Shown here piece after piece: positions 13,201 to 24,400 of a stretch of 64,000 bases of DNA (positions are counted from its first letter, which is position 1; each line of letters begins with the position of its first letter). This DNA comes from Ciona intestinalis. Its lineage: Eukaryota; Chordata; Ascidiacea; Phlebobranchia; Cionidae. The stretch lies in NCBI RefSeq assembly GCF_000224145.3, contig NW_004190397.2, positions 477,196 to 541,195 of the forward strand, in the 5' to 3' direction. Both the position numbers and the translations under genes were made by a program. Below the pieces are notes generated by a model, which saw only the letters and a program-made list of their open reading frames with translations, was not told the origin of the DNA and searched no databases.

Positions 13201-14377
13201 TTAAAAAACACATTTATTTATTCATTCAATATCGATTAGATGTGGTCTAAATACAATGTTTTTTTCAGGTCGAAATTTGGAGCTGAAATTCGTACAAAGC
13301 ATGAGACGTCAATTCGAATTTAGTGTCGACTCCTTCCAAATTATCCTAGACACGTATCTTCGCTTCAGACACGCAGCCAGACACCAAAACCTCGAAATGA
13401 ACGCCGATTTTCACCCGACAATAGTAGCAGAAAGCGTCTACGGGGATATAAACGCGGCATTGCGGCATTTAAAACACAGACGAATTTGCACCCATAGGCC
13501 AGAAGAAATACGCGGCGGCGGCCTTCTGCGCTATTGCAATTTGTTAGTGCGCGATTTTGTCCCCGGAGACTGTGACGAGAGCGGAAAAGCTACAGGCTCA
13601 TTCGCTACAGGACCTGACATGGCCGCTCGTTTAGAGCAGCATATGTGCTCGCGTTTTTTCATAGACTTCAGTGACATTGACCGGCAGCGGAAAAAGCTGA
13701 TTAGTTATTTGGACAATCATTTCAACGGAGAAGACGATTTGAAATTCCAATATTTACTCGTTCTTCGCCGGGTTGTTGATTACAGCACAATCTGTCTGAT
13801 GCAGCATGAACGGGCTATGATTTTGAACCTTATCACCATGCTAGTGCGGCAAACTCTAGCCAACAACGTAGCGCAAAGCAAGCACGAGGCAGCGGTCATG
13901 CAGCAACGCATACAACAGGATTATCAAATCGCTCAATACTACGGCGAGTGCACACCTCAACCTACAAGAAGCTATTTACCGGCCCCAGTTTCAATGAGCG
14001 ACCGTTCTTCGCCTATGTCGGCGTATTCTTCATCTTTTACACCTTCGACGGCTGGAGATGTGTGTTCTGCCCCAATAAGCCCAGCGCCACAATCGCGCCC
14101 TATAACCCCTAACGACGCTGGACCTGCATGCGAATACCCCCCAAAAGAGCCCCAAAATTACCCAGTTCCACCCCAATGCTGTTTCTGTTGTTGCCATTGC
14201 TCCGGGTGTTGTTACAGCACCCAGCCCCAGGAAAATTACCCCCAAGCCCCCTACTATCCCCCTAATTCCGATATGTACCAAGCCCCTATCCCATACCAGC
14301 CAATAGAGCCAATTTTCTTTAGACCGGACAGTATGGTATGTTACTACCAGCCAGCAAGTTACAGTAACCCTACTTAA
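7283..14377 (+). CDS. TENT5: TENT5/FAM46-family non-canonical poly(A) polymerase (3 coding exons)
   Basis: Coding exons are 7283-7471, 7963-8716 and 13269-14377, joined in phase to give 683 residues. Family knowledge: TENT5 proteins are nucleotidyltransferases that extend poly(A) tails of cytoplasmic, often ER-targeted, mRNAs. Seen in sequence: IPIHGxGNFPTL near residue 45, the NGSAATHVL motif (GS at 83-84), the metal-binding pair in YKDLDLIF (D100, D102), and the third acidic site in EFSVDSFQI (D335). The rest of the FAM46 core follows in exon 3 ([42 protein letters not shown]). At about 390 residues typical family members are much shorter. The extra length is a roughly 145-residue Ser/Arg-rich block inserted after DLIF (about 107-254) and a Pro/Tyr/Cys-rich C-terminal tail with a [12 protein letters not shown] run. 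The ATG is the first in frame. An acceptor-like ttttacag ends at 7208, so the 5' UTR is probably spliced. Intron 2 (4.5 kb) is full of MITE-A. Confidence 0.93.
8761..8962. mobile_element. MITE-A copy in TENT5 intron 2
   Basis: Begins 44 bases after the TENT5 exon-2 donor. The ends are of the 'taccccac' subtype (ggggtaatatg / catttaccccacact type). Confidence 0.8.
9484..9930. mobile_element. Degenerate MITE-A followed by repeated right-end fragments
   Basis: After a degenerate copy (9484-9705), the right third of MITE-A (gttgttaatt...aaaacac...cccatcttacccc) recurs at about 9720-9821 and 9838-9930, always in the same orientation and separated by short related spacers. Confidence 0.6.
10168..10262. 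mobile_element. MITE-A core fragment
   Basis: Only the interior is recognisable (cccgttttgtagcaaacaac, ttgttaactgttaaaaac). No TIRs remain. Confidence 0.4.
10668..10752 (+). mobile_element. SINE-B tail fragment
   Basis: Contains the conserved tail gttataacgactgtcgtt...gagataaataagttgca and ends in a cattcattcat run. Confidence 0.6.
10828..10835. promoter_or_regulatory. CRE-like octamer in TENT5 intron 2
   Basis: A perfect TGACGTCA palindrome in a locally GC-richer patch of the large intron, just after a SINE-B tail fragment (10668-10752). Confidence 0.25.
12312..12508. mobile_element. MITE-A copy
   Basis: A full-length copy with both ends (tagtggaatgggaaaaatgg and catcttcccccaccctgcta) in TENT5 intron 2. 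Confidence 0.85.
12730..12947. mobile_element. Truncated MITE-A split by another element
   Basis: The MITE-A right half (gttaattgtttaaaacacga...ggtatcccatcttaccctac) is interrupted at 12770-12907 by an unrelated inverted-repeat element. Confidence 0.65.
12770..12907. mobile_element. Small inverted-repeat element nested in MITE-A
   Basis: 138 bp, with terminal inverted repeats of about 26 bp (CTAAAGGGGGTTGTACACAG at the left; the inverse at the right differs at 2 positions). I did not find a second copy in this window. No coding capacity, so it would be a non-autonomous DNA element. The target duplication is unclear. Confidence 0.6.
12948..13142. mobile_element. MITE-A copy
   Basis: A full-length copy in the orientation opposite to its neighbour at 12312, ending about 126 bases before TENT5 exon 3. 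Confidence 0.8.
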
Positions 14378-14665
14378 AAAGACACCAGTACCTTACCCAT
14401 AGAAAAAAAACGTCAGAAATCTTTTCCAGCAGTGTTGTTAGACACTCGGTCATACAGCAGCAAAAATCAATGCGTAAACCGAACAATCATTTTCAAATGG
14501 ACATTTGTGTCTTTTCGTCTTAGTTTATATTTCGCATTGTTTTTTCCCTTTAAAATCATCAAAAAATATTTTATTTTATAAAAATCTTAGAAAATGTTTT
14601 AATTTTTTTTCTGTGTCGTTTTCTTCTCGTTGTCGATTGCACTTTTGCCTCGTGCAGGGCGACGG

Positions 14666-15620
14666 TGACGTCACATAGGCGTTTGTTACGTCATAGTCCT
14701 AATAATATGCCATACAATTTCTCCACAAAATTTTACACTCAATTTTTTTAAAACAGCGAAAAAATTGGTAATAGTCGCGCTATAAAAACCGTAAACTACA
14801 AAACCGGTTTTAAAAATCACAAAAGCCTGTTCAAAACCACGAACAGGAGTGCTTGACGTTTTCAAGTACGGATTTTCGCTGCGAAATCCGGGTTTGAAAA
14901 CGAGTAAACGGCCAGGGTTCGCCATTTTTCCAACTATATATACTTTACCGTTTAATTCTTGATAAACAATGCACTTTGTGACGTCATAATGTGGTTTAGT
15001 GAACGTTTCCTAAACTACCGAGTCCTTCCCGAGTCTTTATGTGCAATTATTCGTATCAGTATTGGTGCGCACAAAGAAATACCCCCCCCCCTCCAAGCAG
15101 CTTAATATGACCGGTTATATGCAAAATACAGCCATAAAGACGTGTTCAGACATTCGAAGTTTCTAGTTCTTGTATTTTACAAGCACATATTCCGCTGTCA
15201 CTTAATACACAGTCCTTTAAGTCGCCCCTATGTAATATGTGTGCCTTAACACGCCTTCTGTGTCTATATATTTCTAATTTCAATTGCCCTTTTCATTTGT
15301 GGATGGTGTTTCCATATGTTTTTGCTTTTTTCTTGTAAAACTCGGAGTTTTCACTGTTTTTTAACAACATTTTTGCTCGCTAAAGACTAGTTGCAATTTT
15401 TCGTTGTTAAACGCGTTCTATAGTTGGTACGGTTTTTCTGTGTGGCGCAAATCATTGCTTTACTGCTGCGGGTGTCGTTAGGGTGTCAAATCTGTCCCAG
15501 AAAAACAAAAACAACAGCCCCCCCCCTCCTAACATACAATTTCTTTTATTTATTTTAATTAAAAAATGTCTCGCTTTCGTGACGTTTAATTCCCTGCGTT
15601 ACGTCATAGCTGTGACGTCA
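14666..15620. promoter_or_regulatory. CRE-like octamers downstream of TENT5
   Basis: Perfect TGACGTCA at 14666-14673, 14979-14986 and 15613-15620, with extra half sites (ttacgtcat near 14687 and 15599). The segment starts about 290 bases after the TENT5 stop and has no coding sequence. Its function is unknown. Confidence 0.3.
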
Positions 15621-15881
15621 CATACACCGTTTTACGAGTCTTTAACAAAAGTTCAGCCTAATGCAGCCTGTTCATTTTTTGTTCCACAATCTTTTTTGTC
15701 ACACTACCTAGCAGAGACTATACAGTAGCCGGTACCTAATTGTTTTTCGTCACGGAAAACCAGCGAGTATTTTATGGCTTAATGCCGATGGCGCTAATGT
15801 TGAAGTGAAATCGTAAATAAAATCCACACGGGTTATTGTTTGTATATATTTTTTGTGTATAAAAAATGACTGGCAATGTTA

Positions 15882-16345
15882 TATAGTAGGGTAGGGGAAT
15901 ATGGGTCGTGTTTTTATTCTATTTTCTTGTTCCATTTTATAGTAAGCAAAGAACATTCAAAGAAATAAAAGCCGTATCTCCCGGCAAGCGGGTACGATGT
16001 GTATGAAACAGAAAAACAGTGTTATAACTTTTGCCGAGCCACAGCAATAAAATAAGTGTTCTTTATTCTCTGGGCTTATAAGAGCATAGTAATCTTATAA
16101 CATAGTGTTGTAACAAGTATTGTTTTGTCGCTATATCCTGTCTTTTCGTTTAAAATATTTCTAAATCTTCGTTACCGTAATCAAAAAGACAAAACGGACC
16201 TGAACGTGTTTTAAACGATTAACAACAGTCAATGGGAGTCGTGAGGATACGGTTTTATAATTCCTTGAATGTTCTTTGTTTACCACCAAATTGGACGAAA
16301 AATAAAATGAAAATGTGTCCCGTCTTTCCCCACCCTTTTACATAT
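15882..16345. mobile_element. Two MITE-A halves flanking Repeat-D/SINE-B fragments
   Basis: A left half at 15882-15985 and an inverted half at 16198-16345 bracket a SINE-B tail fragment (about 15986-16080) and a Repeat-D segment (about 16100-16197), which suggests serial insertion and rearrangement. Confidence 0.6.
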
Positions 16346-16857
16346 TATTAAAATTACACACCTAACACGTATATAGAAAAGACGGGTTCTTATACTGGTA
16401 TGTGTGTATTTAAGAGTATGCAGTTATGGATAGGCCTACCGCGGCGCGCCTAAAACTATCAGTTAAACCCGAAGTTTCCAATAAAGCTTGATAAATTATT
16501 CGCCGGGTTTCGACTATATAGCATGAACAATTGTCCAATTATTGCTTGGGTATTTACGCTTGTTGTACGCGGTTAAAAAATTAGACATGAAAAGAAGTGT
16601 GGTTGCCTGACTGAATGACTGGAACCAATTAATTAGTCCTTTTGTTTTGAAATTATTACCACAACGAAATTGAACCTAATTTTGTGTAACAGGCAAAACC
16701 AAAATTATTTCCGCCTTTTGTTTTTATCCTCGCGTAGTAGGCTAATGGTGTTGTGACATTATAAGGTTCCGAGTTCGATGCTTGGTGCTGCCAGCATTGT
16801 CCTTCAACCTCAATGTGTATGTTCATATATTATATAGGTTCCTATATTAACATTGTT

Positions 16858-17167
16858 CAGTCAAGTGGTCACAAATTATAGACGCCAATTTCGCCAGCCA
16901 TACAGGCGTACAAAAACAAATACCCACAAAGTTGGTAATTTGATAACTTGTAAGCGGGCACAAGCTGTTTGAAATTACGTCCTAGTGTTATAAAAAAATG
17001 TGTTATAAAACGTTATGGGTAATCGTAATTTGGGATATATTGCTTTGACAACTCTGTAGTGACAACTGGATTGGAGAAAATACCTTAAATGACTTGCGGT
17101 GGTGGCAGCATCGAGCCTTGAATCTGATACCCTCTGATTGCAACGTTATAACCATTGTTTTACGTCG
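16858..17167. mobile_element. Two SINE-B fragments in opposite orientation
   Basis: 16858-16992 reads forward (gccatacagg, cacaaagttggtaattt). 17040-17167 reads in reverse and includes the tRNA-derived head (ggtggcagcatcgagccttg). Confidence 0.55.
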
Positions 17168-17814
17168 CATGCAAAAAAATCTATGAAAAATATAACTTTT
17201 ATTGAAAAAGCATTACGTGTTTGATACAATAAGTTTAATATTTCGTATGTTGGTCGCTATATTTTTGGTACTCTTGAACTTTACATCAAATCTAAAATAT
17301 TGCTTTCAATTTAAAGCATGCGCCTCGATCTCATCCACTTTAAGATTAGTTGGGAAGGGTTTTCGAAATCTTGAAAAACAAAAATAACATTCATCAAATT
17401 TGTGACGTATTTTGAAGATTTTACAATAAAATTATAATTAAGCTATTTAAAATATAATTAAGCTATTCTAAGACAACAGGATTGAAGGAAATTATTTTTT
17501 AGATGCACCGAAAGCCAAATTTTAACATAACTTGCTATAATTGATTGTCGAAATATAAAAACTGTGTTTTTGTTTTACCGGTATTACACATTCTTTAAAA
17601 AACTAAATGCAATTTCTTTTAGTGTCAGAGTAAGATTTAATTTAGACGTCAGTGGTGATTTGACTAATAGATATTTACCAAAACCGTAAAGACAACTGCT
17701 TATAAATTTCATGCATCTAATTGGGAATACCAAACGTTGACGCAGACTTTGAAAATGGAAAGCCAAAGTGTTCCTAGACCTCAGGCGATTCAGGTAATGC
17801 AAATTAAAAAAAAA

Positions 17815-18275
17815 CTCGGTGCTAGTAAAGAGTCTCCCCCCCACCTTATTTGCTAACTACTAACCACTAACCCCCTAACCATCAACACCCAACCCCCTAA
17901 CTTAGGGGTTAGGGGTTAATAGTGGTTAGCAAATAAGGTGGGGGGGAGATTCTTCACTAGCACCAAAAACTCAATAAATCACTAACTCTTGACCCCAAAC
18001 CCATGCAATATTTGTTTAGCTAATAACCAGTGAAAATTTTGGTCTTAAAATGTTCTTTTTGTCTTACTACTGAGCGCTGTATAGTTGGTGAAAAAAGTGG
18101 GGAACTAGTGAAGAATCCTTCGGTACATAGCAGAATAGGCTGGTGGAAAGTGTTAGTGGTTGGTGGTTATGGGTTGATGGTTATGGGTTAGTGGTTATAG
18201 GGGTTAGTAATAAAGTAGTTAGGGGTTAGTGGTTAGCAAATAAGGTGGGGAGAGGATTCTTCACTAGCACCAAAA
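17815..18275. repeat. Fold-back element with telomere-like tracts
   Basis: A near-palindrome at 17818-17964 (gtgctagtaaagag...tcttcactagcac ends) whose arms contain ctaaccccctaacc / ggttaggggttaat runs. A second, more spread unit at about 18105-18275 ends with the same ggattcttcactagcac. The CCCTAA-like motif is degenerate and internal, so this is a dispersed fold-back element, not a telomere. Confidence 0.7.
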
Positions 18276-18591
18276 ATTGACTAATGGTGTAATGGTGTCT
18301 TTTCATATAAAAATATTTCTGAATCTTCACTACTGTAATCGAAAACACGAATAAAGTTATTTTTTTCATTATATATTTCAGACCCACCTTTTACACAAGG
18401 GGTCAAGGTTACCCAAACCCAAGCTCTCGTCACCCCCCACTTCACCCACTGCCCCACATAACCCCAACTTACCCACCAATTCAACTCTAGCCACCCCATC
18501 TCAAGTTCAAAACCGCGCATGGACCTCATTTGATGACAGTCCTGTGCACTTAAATTCAGGTACACGTTATTGGTTGTTTTTAACATTATAT

Positions 18592-18845
18592 TGTAGAGTG
18601 GGAAAGATGGGACATCTTGACATTGTTTTTACTCGTCCCATTTGGTAGTAAACAAAGAACATTTGCAGAGTTATAAAACATCATCTTCATGGCTCCCATA
18701 GACCGTTGTAAATTGTTTTGAATAATTTTCTTTGTATGCAAATTTGGACAACCCATTAGTGTCCACTAGGTTGGAGCAATTACAGTTAGGTTTCTTGCCT
18801 AAGGACACGCACGCCAAAAATGATAGCAGCATGCCAGCATCTAGA
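18592..18845. mobile_element. MITE-A left half joined to a SINE-B fragment
   Basis: MITE-A 18592-18720 (gagtgggaaagatgggacat...gaccgttgtaaattgtttt) runs into an inverted SINE-B piece (about 18735-18845; ggacaacccattagtgtcca). Confidence 0.65.
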
Positions 18846-19425
18846 GATTTTAACAGAAAAGGTGTCAGATTTAGTAGTAAACATGCATGAAAATTTTGTT
18901 AGAGTAGCCTATTAGTTAATTTAATAATATTAATATATATTATGTATGTCTCATTTTTGTCTTGCTCATTTAATGCCTATTTTGGTGAGATTTTTAAAAT
19001 TTATTAAAGTTCTAAGCTTTTTTTCCATTTTTACATCAATTTACCAATAAAATTATAAAATTCTATCCTTACAACAAAATTTCCGCTTAATAAAATGTCT
19101 GTCCTAATGGCGGGTGAAATTTTGGTGCAGAAAAAGTTACTGTTTTTACCAGAAAATCAATTTTAAAACGCTACGTTATGCCTTATAACAAAAGTACCCT
19201 ACCAGATTATAATTACAATTGAGTATTTCCTATACATCTAGTAATCCCATAGTTTATACTAATTAATTATAGCCTACTTAATTATATGGTAGTACTTTCT
19301 ATAGCTATTACAGTCAGATTGTCAGTTTCTTAATGCATTATTTATTTAATCTTGTAATACACTGAGGATATTTTTGAGTTATATAATTATAATTGTTTAT
19401 TAGTAAAATACCTAAAAAAATGATA

Positions 19426-19615
19426 TACAGTCGGGTGGGGGAAGATAGGACACCTTTTAACTCCATTTTCTCGTCCCGTTTAGTAGTAAACAAAGAACAT
19501 TCAAAGAATCATAAAACTATATCCTTACGACTCCCATAGACCGTTGTTAATTATTAAAAACACGATCAGGATATTTGTATATTATGTGCTAAAGGTGTCC
19601 CATCTTCCCCCACCC

Positions 19616-19622
<7 letters not shown>
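19426..19622. mobile_element. MITE-A copy
   Basis: A full-length copy with near-perfect TIRs, immediately followed by a long TA microsatellite that may have grown from its TA target. Confidence 0.85.
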
Positions 19623-19661
<39 letters not shown>

Positions 19662-19672
19662 ATATATATATA
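19616..19672. repeat. TA microsatellite
   Basis: An almost pure (TA)n run directly after a MITE-A right end. Confidence 0.9.
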
Positions 19673-20424
19673 TGAAATTAAAAAAAAAAATATTTTAAGC
19701 TCATGATTTATTCTCGCTTTTTAGAATTTATAAAATTTTACAAGAATTTATAAAAAAATGTAAAAAACAGTTTCCACAAAACATTTTAATTACATTTTTA
19801 ACACTCTATATTTACCCACGGCTAAAAAAAGTTTTTTTTTAAATACCATTTAAGTTACCCCTCTAAGGAAATAAAAACACTATACCTCCTATCCCGTGTA
19901 CAGCTGACGAGCTGGGTTCTTATACGTTCTGTCGAGCGTAACATCCTGACCTCACCCCCTTTCAAGTCTATTCTTTCATAACTTTGTGGTCTTTATATAA
20001 TAACTACACCCATTCACTTATCAGTTAGTATTATGTCAGTAATAGCTCCCTACTGTTACCTGTTATTTATTTGAACATTTAACTCTAATTATGATTCGGC
20101 TCTTCAACATAATAGATATTTTGTATGGCAGCCTATAGAGTATAGAACTAGTTCATAACATTTCTACAGTAGAAAGTTAAGTTTTTCAAGGCTGGAGAAT
20201 AGATAGGATTTTTTTAATTAACTCTAATTCTAATTATAAATATAATTATATATGTATATATTATATAGTTTGTATCAATTGTATCGCAGCCTATAGAATC
20301 AGTTCATAACATTCGTACATTTATTTATACAGTAAATGGTTCAGTTTTTCAAGACTTGAGACTAGATAGGATTTTTTAATTAACTCTAATTATCGCTAAA
20401 CAATAATATATATAATATATATGT

Positions 20425-20669
20425 ATAGTGGCGTGGGGGAAGATGGGACACCTTTAGCACAAAATATATAAATATCCTAATCGTGTTTTAAACAATTAAC
20501 AACGGTCTATGAAAGTCGCGAGGACAAGGTTATAATTAAACAATTAACAACGGTCTATGAAAGTCACGAGGACAAGTTATAATTCTTTGAATGTTCTTTG
20601 TTTACTACCAAAATGTACGAGAAAATAGAATGAAAAGGTGTCCCATCTTCCCCCATCCTACTATATATA
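20425..20669. mobile_element. MITE-A copy with internal duplication
   Basis: Both TIRs are present. The internal segment caattaacaacggtctatga...gaggacaag is tandemly repeated, making this copy about 45 bp longer than usual. Confidence 0.8.
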
Positions 20670-21397
20670 TAGTTTTTATGCCAGCCTATAGAATCAGTTC
20701 ATAACATTCATACATTCATTTATACAGTAAACGGTTCAGTTTTTCAAGACTTTAGACTAGGATTTTTGAATTAACTGAAATATGGCCTAACAATAACATA
20801 ATATACAGTTTGTATGCCAGCCTATAGAACCAGTTTCTAACAATTTAGTTCTACAGCATAGAGTTATTTTATAGTTTTGTTGATGTACTTTTAATTATAT
20901 AATTGTTTTAACACTAATTATGCCTAAATATAAAGTTACTTTGGTTAGGATACTCAGATTGTATATTGAGTTTTACCCACTAAAATCTTCAGTTCTACAG
21001 TACATGCCCATATGGAGTTCTTTTTATGTAACTGCACAAGTTTTAAGCTATAGAAACTACCACAAAAAGTAGTGTATTTAAATATTTAAAAATGGAAGAT
21101 AGTTTTGTGCGCTGAAGTACATGTTCATATATTGATATTTTCCAGCAATAATTTTTTGATTGATTTTTGTCTTTTTAACTTGATTTTTGTCTATAACATT
21201 TTCGTAGAATCGTTCAACTCTATGAGCACCAGATCAGGGTCAGATTCGCGGAATTATAACAAAAAAACTTATAAAAAGTTTAGATATAAATGGGTTTTGC
21301 CCTTTAAAATTAATTAGTCTGTTGTTGGTTATAATATGGTGCTATTCATGTAAAATTATGTATTGTTCACAAGGTATAGTAGTAGACTAAAGTACTT

Positions 21398-21412
21398 TCA
21401 TTTTGGCAAGTA
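21398..21412 (+). promoter_or_regulatory. Possible spliced-leader acceptor at the REPS start
   Basis: A T-rich tract followed by AG lies one base before the ATG, and an in-frame stop at 21388 excludes upstream coding extension in this exon. Ciona uses spliced-leader trans-splicing, so this may be a trans-splice acceptor. A cis-spliced 5' UTR would look the same. Confidence 0.3.
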
Positions 21413-24400
21413 TGGATAAAAGCTCTTTAGAAGCCAATGGACAAATTATAAAAGGTCAAAAAAGTGTGGAAGCACCTTATAAACAACCTGTTGCGAAATC
21501 GAAAAGTTTTGGAGACATTGCATATACTTTGAACAAATTTTCACCAAGTATTCCTAATGGTGTATGCAAAAAAAGCTCAAATTTACCGTTTTCAAACAGT
21601 ATGGGGCAATTTGAACTGCAGCGAAAAATGCAGAGTCAGCAAAAATCGCGAGTACATCATAGATCTTTTAGTTTAGCGCGAGAAAATTTTCACAAGGATT
21701 TAAACGGCAATTGTTTCTCTAAACATTCTGACGTCAAAACTAACAAAACACCTGTGACAAGTGCCACTTCAGATGCAAGTCACACGCAGTTTACAAGCTC
21801 CCACTGTAAAAACAATGTACAGTTTAACCAGAGCTTTAACAGCCCTTCTCTGAACAATATTCTAAAAAACGTGAGTGATTCAGTGCTAGGGGGTCTGTCT
21901 ATTACCCCATACTCAGTTGGGACACTTGAAAACGAAGAGAGAACGCTCTTAGATGAAGTAGGAATGGAAAAAAGCAAATTGAAACAAAAATGGAGTCCAA
22001 TTTCGATATTTAAACAGGAAAAAATAAAAGTTAAAAAAACAAAAAGCGAAAAATTTGAAGAAGAGAAAAATGAGGATCCGAAAAATGAACCTCCACAAAA
22101 AGATGAGATTAAGGAACTAGAGGACTTTAATCTCTCTCCTCTGGAGCTAGAACCTGAACTTCCATATTTATCTTCAGATTCGGACGAAAAAAATGAGGAT
22201 CCGCTCAGTTTTTCATGGCCTCTCGAAAAATTTGCCAAAATGAGAGCGGAATTTTGTGACAAAACTTTCCCTACTGCTCAAAATGACAAAGAAAAGCAAA
22301 CAGAAATTAATAAATCCTCTCCTATCATGTTAAAACTAAAAAGAGCTGTAAAATTAGCCATGCCAAAAACTAAGACCTCAGAATTTGCTGAGTCATGCTC
22401 CATACCACGTGTCAGCAGTTTTGTATGCCCGAAAACGGCGGCAATTGAAATACCAAATAATTCAGACGAAAGAAAGCAGAGCTTAAGTAAAAGCTGGGAT
22501 AGTTCAAGTCTGGAATCTTACATGTCTAATCAAAGCAGAAAAAATAGCACTGCTGGATTACTCGGTAACAAAAAGTTTTGGAGACATTTCTCATACTTTG
22601 AACAAGTTCTCTGGTTTATTATTGCATTTTTTTGTTGCTGCCAGGCTAGTTATAATAGTAGGGTAGGGTAAGATGGGAAATTTTATCTCTTTTATCGACC
22701 TTTTGGTAGTAAACAAAGAATGTTTACAGAATTATATAGTTGTATTTTACTTGGTTAATATGACATGTTTTTGTTGGTGCCAGGCTTATTATATAGTAAG
22801 GAGGGGTAAGATGGGAAATTTGTTCTTTTTACAGTCCCATTTTGATTTGGAAGTAAACAAAGAATATTATTATTTACAGAATTATATAAATAATGACGGT
22901 AGACTGTAAACAGAGTTGTCAATTTTTTAAACGCGTTCAGGAAACATGGGATTTAGGTGATAACAGTATCCCGTCTTTCCCCACAGTCATATTAATTCTA
23001 AACCAGCCTTCTTGGTAGTTTAATACTGTATACTGTTCATCTTTTTTACAGTGAATTAGGAAAAAATTACTACATATATAATTATATATATTAGTGGGAT
23101 GGGGGAAGATGGGACACCTTTTCATTCCATATTCCGTCCCATTTGGTAGTAAACAAAGAACATTTAAAGAATTTCAATCCGGATATTTGGATATTATGTG
23201 CTAAATGTGTCTCATCTTCCCCCACCCTACTATATATTAATTTTTTTAAACTTTTTTATTGGGATGACCCAATTATATTACCCCTATATTTTTCATAGCC
23301 CCAAAAATATCCCATTAAAAATTAATTTTATTTTTTTCAGCTGGAAATAATTTTGCAAGTCCATCTCCCTGGAGCAGTGGACCTGGAAACGATAAATGGG
23401 CGTCTTTTCCAAACCGGAAGTCCGAAGATCAAAAAGACTCCAACTCTACTCCTGTTTCCTCCAATTTAAAGAGGACTTCAGATCATACACACCCCTCTCA
23501 AAACCCCAACACCCCAGTCCAAGGAGTCCCTTTGACACACCCCCTTGCGTCAAACACCCCATTAAAGCCCCACGCAAGGACCCCTAACCAGCCGGGGTAC
23601 TCTGTTGAGACCCCTACCCAAATAAGGCATCGAAACCCCTCAAAAGAAGACATTATTGGCCACAAACAGGCGCTAGATGGCAGTAATGAGTTTACAGACC
23701 CGTGGTGTATTACAGACGAACAAAGAGAGTATTATATGAAACAGTTTTCAACAATGCAGCCCGATTTGAAAGGAAAAATTGACGGTAAAATTTTTGTGAG
23801 CAAGCACATTTTACTACCCTTTCTTTAAAAAATAAATGGTCTTCATTTTGGTTAAAAAAATTAATAGTCGTTTGTTAATTTTTTATAAAATTTATGTAAA
23901 TTTATAGCCCGATTTGAAAGGATAATTAATTGGTTCTTATTTTGGTTAAAAAACAATATTTAAAAAAAAAAGGGTTCCTTTTTTTAATTTAAAAAATTGG
24001 TAATTTTTTATTTTTTAAAAATAGATTAGGTATCATTTTAATTTTTTTTTAAAATTCTTTTAAACTTAATATTGTAAGAGTAAAAATTGAAAGTTGTGTA
24101 TTTACCTATATTACTCATACATTCAGGTCAAACTGCAAGGAATTTTTTCACCAAGTCCAAACTACCAATATTAGAACTCTCCCATATATGGTAAGTAGCT
24201 TTAAATAGAATGTTAATTTTATATGCCTGGACAGGGGTTTGGGTAATGGTCCAAACCGGGCCTTTAATTGCGACCAAAATGCTCCAAATCAGGCCTTAAT
24301 TGTGACCAAAATTGGGCCAAACTGGGCCTTAAATTGTGACTCAAAATGCTCCAAATCAGGGCTTAAATTGGGACCAAAAATTGGGGGGGTTTTGGGGGGA

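Larger units (their letters stand above)
14378..21397. other. Intergenic region between TENT5 and REPS
   Basis: Holds the presumed TENT5 3' UTR, CRE-like octamers, MITE-A, SINE-B and the fold-back element. From 20040 to 20860 a motif (agcctatagaa...agttcataacattc...gtaaa(t/c)ggttcagttttt) recurs four times about every 130-400 bases, so this part is an old duplicated array. No exons seen. Confidence 0.55.

Noticed and set aside
14030..14281. Gly-rich minus-strand frame
   Set aside because: Antisense of the Pro-rich TENT5 tail.
17860..17920. CCCTAA-like tracts as a chromosome end
   Set aside because: They are degenerate, short, arranged as a palindrome and surrounded by ordinary sequence and genes.
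21780..22262. 160-residue open frame on the minus strand
   Set aside because: It is the antisense shadow of REPS exon 1. Its Ser-rich composition simply mirrors the Lys/Glu/Asp-rich sense strand.
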